From the NCBI GenBank assembly GCA_029821515.1, contig JALGTD010000054.1, positions 1 through 8,362 of the forward strand: a stretch of 8,362 nucleotides of DNA, given 5' to 3'. The DNA comes from Candidatus Zipacnadia bacterium (GTDB taxonomy: Bacteria > Armatimonadota > Zipacnadia > Zipacnadales > Zipacnadaceae). Position numbers and translations under genes: made by a program. A model generated the notes under the pieces. The model saw only the letters and a program-made list of their open reading frames with translations. It made no database searches and was not told where the DNA came from. Within the stretch, counting starts at the first letter, position 1, and each line of letters opens with the position of its first letter. Shown piece by piece: positions 6,472-8,362 of the stretch.

Positions 6472-7437
6472 TCAGAATATACCCGTTCGCCGAGTCAACT
6501 CGTAGCCTTCCCGGTAAACGCCTCCACATATTTGCCATTCCTCAGAGCGCACCACTTCGTCACCATAGGCGCATATATCGCGCACAGAAGGGACACGCTC
6601 GAACAGCAAATCGAACAACTCTCTGGCCTCCATAGTCGCGCCGGGCATCAGGCCCAGCTTCTGAAAGACATCCAAGTCTTTCTTGAAATCCCTAGCCAGC
6701 CCGCCCGCGTGTACACACCGCCCTGTTCCCGGGTGAAAGCCGTCACAGCACTCACACGCCTGACAACAGCCCTCTACGAGGGTAATCGGCACGTCTGGCT
6801 GCTGCTGGATTCTCTGCAATACCTCGTAGAGCGTATCATTAGGACGGGGTGACTGGCCCTGGCCTCCGGCGTACCAGCAGCACAGACACATGAGGTGGTG
6901 AGGCCGGATGTATAACTGTTCCCCTTGGGCGATCTGCTTAACGTTGCGCTCGCGGTATTCCTGCATTTCCTCGTCGCTGCGCTGGTAGACTACAGCCTGC
7001 CAGCCTCGGGTGCGGACACTCTCGTAGGCTCCACTATGAGCCAGTGGGCATCCCTCCCAGCCCGGCGTATCGTAGGCGCAGAGACCAATGGGGCTCTCAA
7101 TTCTTTGGAAGAGCAGCGTGTACAGATAGCGTGCTCGCCGAACCGAACCTGGCACCAGGCCAAGTCTCTGCAGCACATCCAGATCCCGCTTGCGGTTGAA
7201 CACATCCTGTGGATCAAGCTCACTATAGATGGGGATTTCATCCGCGTTCGATTCGAGTCTGATGGTAACCGTCGGATCTTTCCGCACCTTGCCAAGAATC
7301 TCTCTATCCCTTTCCTGTTCCAGCAACGGGCATTCAGCCCCGCCGAGAATACAGACCGTACTTACTAATTGATGCGCGTACATCGTGATGCCCGGCGTCT
7401 GGCACAATCCATCATCTAGCCTCGTCTCGCCGATCAT
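6472..7437 (-). CDS. Tandem DUF1284-like protein, cysteine-rich in the C-terminal unit only
   Basis: This 321-residue protein is built from two copies of one unit, about residues 20-150 and 176-317. The second unit opens with YIRPHHLMCLCC and carries a cysteine cluster (Cys184, 186, 187, 224, 225, 228, 230, 231, 241). This resembles DUF1284 proteins, known as small single-unit proteins with a conserved HHLLC start and a likely metal or Fe-S site. The first unit has MYAHQLVSTVC and lacks the cluster, but the later blocks match: RDLDVLQRLGLVPG against KDLDVFQKLGLMPG, and LCAY (Cys120) against ICAY (Cys289). So the first copy probably lost metal binding and is structural. No signal peptide or membrane helix is visible. 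AGGGGA (7448-7453) lies 10 nt before the ATG. The biochemical function of the family is unknown to me. Proximity to the aminotransferase suggests a shared transcript. Confidence 0.75.
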   Translation of the reverse strand: MIGETRLDDGLCQTPGITMYAHQLVSTVCILGGAECPLLEQERDREILGKVRKDPTVTIRLESNADEIPIYSELDPQDVFNRKRDLDVLQRLGLVPGSVRRARYLYTLLFQRIESPIGLCAYDTPGWEGCPLAHSGAYESVRTRGWQAVVYQRSDEEMQEYRERNVKQIAQGEQLYIRPHHLMCLCCWYAGGQGQSPRPNDTLYEVLQRIQQQPDVPITLVEGCCQACECCDGFHPGTGRCVHAGGLARDFKKDLDVFQKLGLMPGATMEARELFDLLFERVPSVRDICAYGDEVVRSEEWQICGGVYREGYELTRRTGIF

Positions 7438-7462
7438 GTCATATCATTCCCCTGTGTAGAGA

Positions 7463-7474
7463 CGGCCCGGGCCG
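7463..7474. promoter_or_regulatory. Perfect 12-bp palindrome in the DUF1284 upstream region
   Basis: CGGCCCGGGCCG is a perfect palindrome between the AGGGGA ribosome binding site and a minus-strand TATAAC (bases 7481-7476) that could be the -10 of the DUF1284 promoter; no good -35 was found. If that -10 is real, the palindrome covers the start-site region, where a repressor would block transcription. GC-rich palindromes can also arise by chance in DNA of this composition. Confidence 0.35.
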
Positions 7475-7572
7475 AGTTATACCGCTACCGTGGGACCGGG
7501 CAGTTTGGTCAGAATTCCAGCCATTGCCACCAGATGACTTGCACTGACAATCAAAAGTTAGTTCGGGGAGCC

Positions 7573-7601
7573 TCGCCAGCCACTGTATACGTGTCTATAA
7601 T
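7573..7601 (+). promoter_or_regulatory. Possible upstream rRNA operon promoter
   Basis: TCGCCA (7573-7578), a 17-nt spacer, then the consensus -10 TATAAT (7596-7601). The -35 matches TTGACA at only 4 of 6 positions. The 10-mer CGTGTCTATA that includes this -10 recurs at 7719-7728, where it runs into TATACT (7725-7730) without a good -35. Tandem promoters are common ahead of rRNA operons. Confidence 0.4.
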
Positions 7602-7763
7602 ATCAGTAACATTATTGCCGTGCAAGTGCATCTTGTCCAGAGTAGCCACCTCTGCGAGCCGATGTATCTTGGAAACCCCAAAATTGGCATCCGGGAGGCG
7701 AACAATTGCCAGTTCGTTCGTGTCTATACTATTGAGAGAAACAAAGCAGGCATCACATCATCA

Positions 7764-7781
7764 GGACGCTAAAGAGTGTCC
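7764..7781 (+). other. Stem-loop just upstream of the main rRNA promoter
   Basis: GGACGCT and AGTGTCC form a 7-bp stem (one G-T pair) with a 4-nt AAAG loop. It ends 23 nt before the -35. It could end or pause transcription from the upstream promoters, or be incidental. An AT-rich stretch (AACAAGTATTTT) between it and the promoter could act as an UP element. Confidence 0.3.
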
Positions 7782-7804
7782 AAACAAGTATTTTGAGAAA
7801 GCCC

Positions 7805-7833
7805 TTGACAGCGAAGTGGTTTTTAGTTATACT
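7805..7833 (+). promoter_or_regulatory. Main rRNA operon promoter (sigma-70 type)
   Basis: TTGACA (7805-7810) is a perfect -35, followed by a 17-nt spacer and TATACT (7828-7833), one base off the consensus -10. Transcription would begin near 7840 and give a leader of about 120 nt before the mature 16S. Strength, position and orientation all fit an rRNA operon promoter. Confidence 0.85.
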
Positions 7834-7861
7834 ACACACTTGCCAATACAAAGTACACAAG

Positions 7862-7876
7862 TGATCCTTGAAAACC
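7862..7876 (+). promoter_or_regulatory. boxA-like antitermination element in the rRNA leader
   Basis: TGATCCTTGAAAACC resembles the boxA of Gram-positive rRNA leaders (TGTTCTTTGAAAACT type), the RNA site for NusB/NusE antitermination. It lies about 20 nt after the predicted transcription start and 90 nt before the 16S. An upstream pair CACTTG/CAAGTG (7837-7842 with 7858-7863) could form a hairpin at the very 5' end of the leader. Confidence 0.6.
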
Positions 7877-7928
7877 GAATAGCGTGTAGTCAAGCTTGGA
7901 TCTTTGGCATATAGGAGTATCCTCCGTC

Positions 7929-7945
7929 CCGGGTCATTGGCCCGG
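7929..7945 (+). other. Leader hairpin just upstream of 16S
   Basis: CCGGG (7929-7933) and CCCGG (7941-7945) form a 5-bp stem, with TCC/GGA able to extend it across an internal loop. It may be part of the processing region before the 16S 5' end. The usual long processing stem would pair with sequence beyond the window, so this cannot be confirmed. Confidence 0.3.
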
Positions 7946-7963
7946 AAATGGAGATGTAGTTTT

Positions 7964-8362
7964 AAATTGGAGAGTTTGATCCTGGCTCAGGACGAACGCT
8001 GGCAGCGTGCCTAATGAATGCGAGTCGCGCGAGAACCAGACGAAGGATTCCTTCGGGATGATTTGGTCTGGGGAGAGCGGCAAACGGGTGAGTAACACGT
8101 GGGTAACCTGCCCTTCAGACGAGGATAACCCGCCGAAAGGCGGACTAATACTCGATGGTGAGATGCCGACATAAGTTGGCTTCTCTAAAGGCTCCGGCGC
8201 TGAAGGATGGGCCCGCGGCCGATTAGCTAGTTGGTGAGATAACAGCTCACCAAGGCAACAATCGGTAGCCGGTCTGAGAGGACGGTCGGCCACACTGGGA
8301 CTGAGACATGGTCCAGACTCCTACGGGAGTTAGCATCAGGGAATCTTGCACAATGGGCGAAA
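7964..8362 (+). rRNA. 16S ribosomal RNA, 5' part (runs off the window)
   Basis: The mature 5' end is placed at AAATTGGAGAGTTTGAT by analogy with E. coli. The 27F primer site at 7971-7990 is an exact match. Conserved landmarks follow: GACGAACGCTGGCAGCGTGC, GGGTGAGTAACACGTGGGTAA, GATTAGCTAGTTGGTGAGAT, ACTGGGACTGAGAC and the CAATGGGCGAAA at the end. About the first 399 nt are present, covering V1 and V2 up to just before V3. The site normally read as GGGAGGCAGCAG is GGGAGTTAGCAT here. The gene is preceded by a strong promoter and boxA, so it is the first gene of a normal rRNA operon. The phylum cannot be assigned by eye. Confidence 0.98.

Larger units (their letters stand above)
7438..7963. other. 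Gene-free divergent region between the DUF1284 gene and the 16S rRNA
   Basis: 526 bases without a gene. The left part holds the DUF1284 ribosome binding site and palindrome. From about 7570 on it is the promoter and leader region of the rRNA operon, listed separately. A plus-strand open frame from 7534 to 7914 lacks a ribosome binding site, has no recognisable motif and runs over the rRNA promoter, so it is not called. Confidence 0.6.

Noticed and set aside
7534..7914. Plus-strand frame upstream of the 16S rRNA
   Set aside because: It crosses the rRNA promoter and boxA, and has no start signal or motif.
7934..8293. Minus-strand frame inside the 16S rRNA
   Set aside because: Open frames antisense to rRNA are common and meaningless here.
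1..8362. tRNA genes, CRISPR arrays, transposase genes or phage integration sites
   Set aside because: I searched by eye for tRNA T-loops, regularly spaced repeats, transposase motifs and terminal inverted repeats, and found none that hold up.

Overview
This is a bacterial chromosomal window of moderately high GC. It ends in the first ~400 nt of a 16S rRNA gene, preceded by a strong sigma-70-type promoter and a boxA-like leader. The 16S is clearly bacterial, but it departs from consensus at an otherwise near-universal site. I cannot place it in a phylum by eye. The extracellular-type CARDB/TIM-barrel protein, the xylose-isomerase-like TIM barrel and the Gram-positive-like rRNA leader would fit Armatimonadota or a related candidate lineage, but that is a guess.

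Layout. Bases 2-1864 (+) hold the 3' part of a large multidomain protein: an Ig/CARDB-like domain, a TIM-barrel-like domain, then two more CARDB repeats. Its stop codon overlaps, on the other strand, the stop of a short decayed copy of an aminotransferase 3' end (1861-1926). The intact relative lies about 3.1 kb away in the same window. After a mosaic spacer comes a sugar phosphate isomerase/epimerase-like gene (2077-2904, +) with a GC-rich hairpin right at its stop. Then come a small two-helix membrane protein of unknown role (3220-3630, +) and a nitrilase-superfamily amidohydrolase with its Glu-Lys-Cys triad (3924-4778, +).

The second half is mostly on the minus strand. A class III PLP aminotransferase (6340-5012) lies downstream of a 321-residue protein (7437-6472) made of two tandem DUF1284-like units, only one of which keeps the cysteine cluster. 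The two read in the same direction with a 131-nt gap and may share a transcript. From 7438 to 7963 there is no gene. That stretch carries a perfect 12-bp palindrome upstream of the DUF1284 gene and, in the other direction, the promoter region and leader of the rRNA operon.

How the genes may fit together. The nitrilase and the aminotransferase suggest handling of amides and amino groups. The isomerase and the CARDB/TIM-barrel protein suggest carbohydrate use. Gene order alone does not prove one pathway. I see no convincing defence system, CRISPR array, tRNA, insertion sequence or phage gene. The most unusual items are the asymmetric DUF1284 duplication, the aminotransferase relic, and the 16S substitutions under the standard EUB338/341F primer site.
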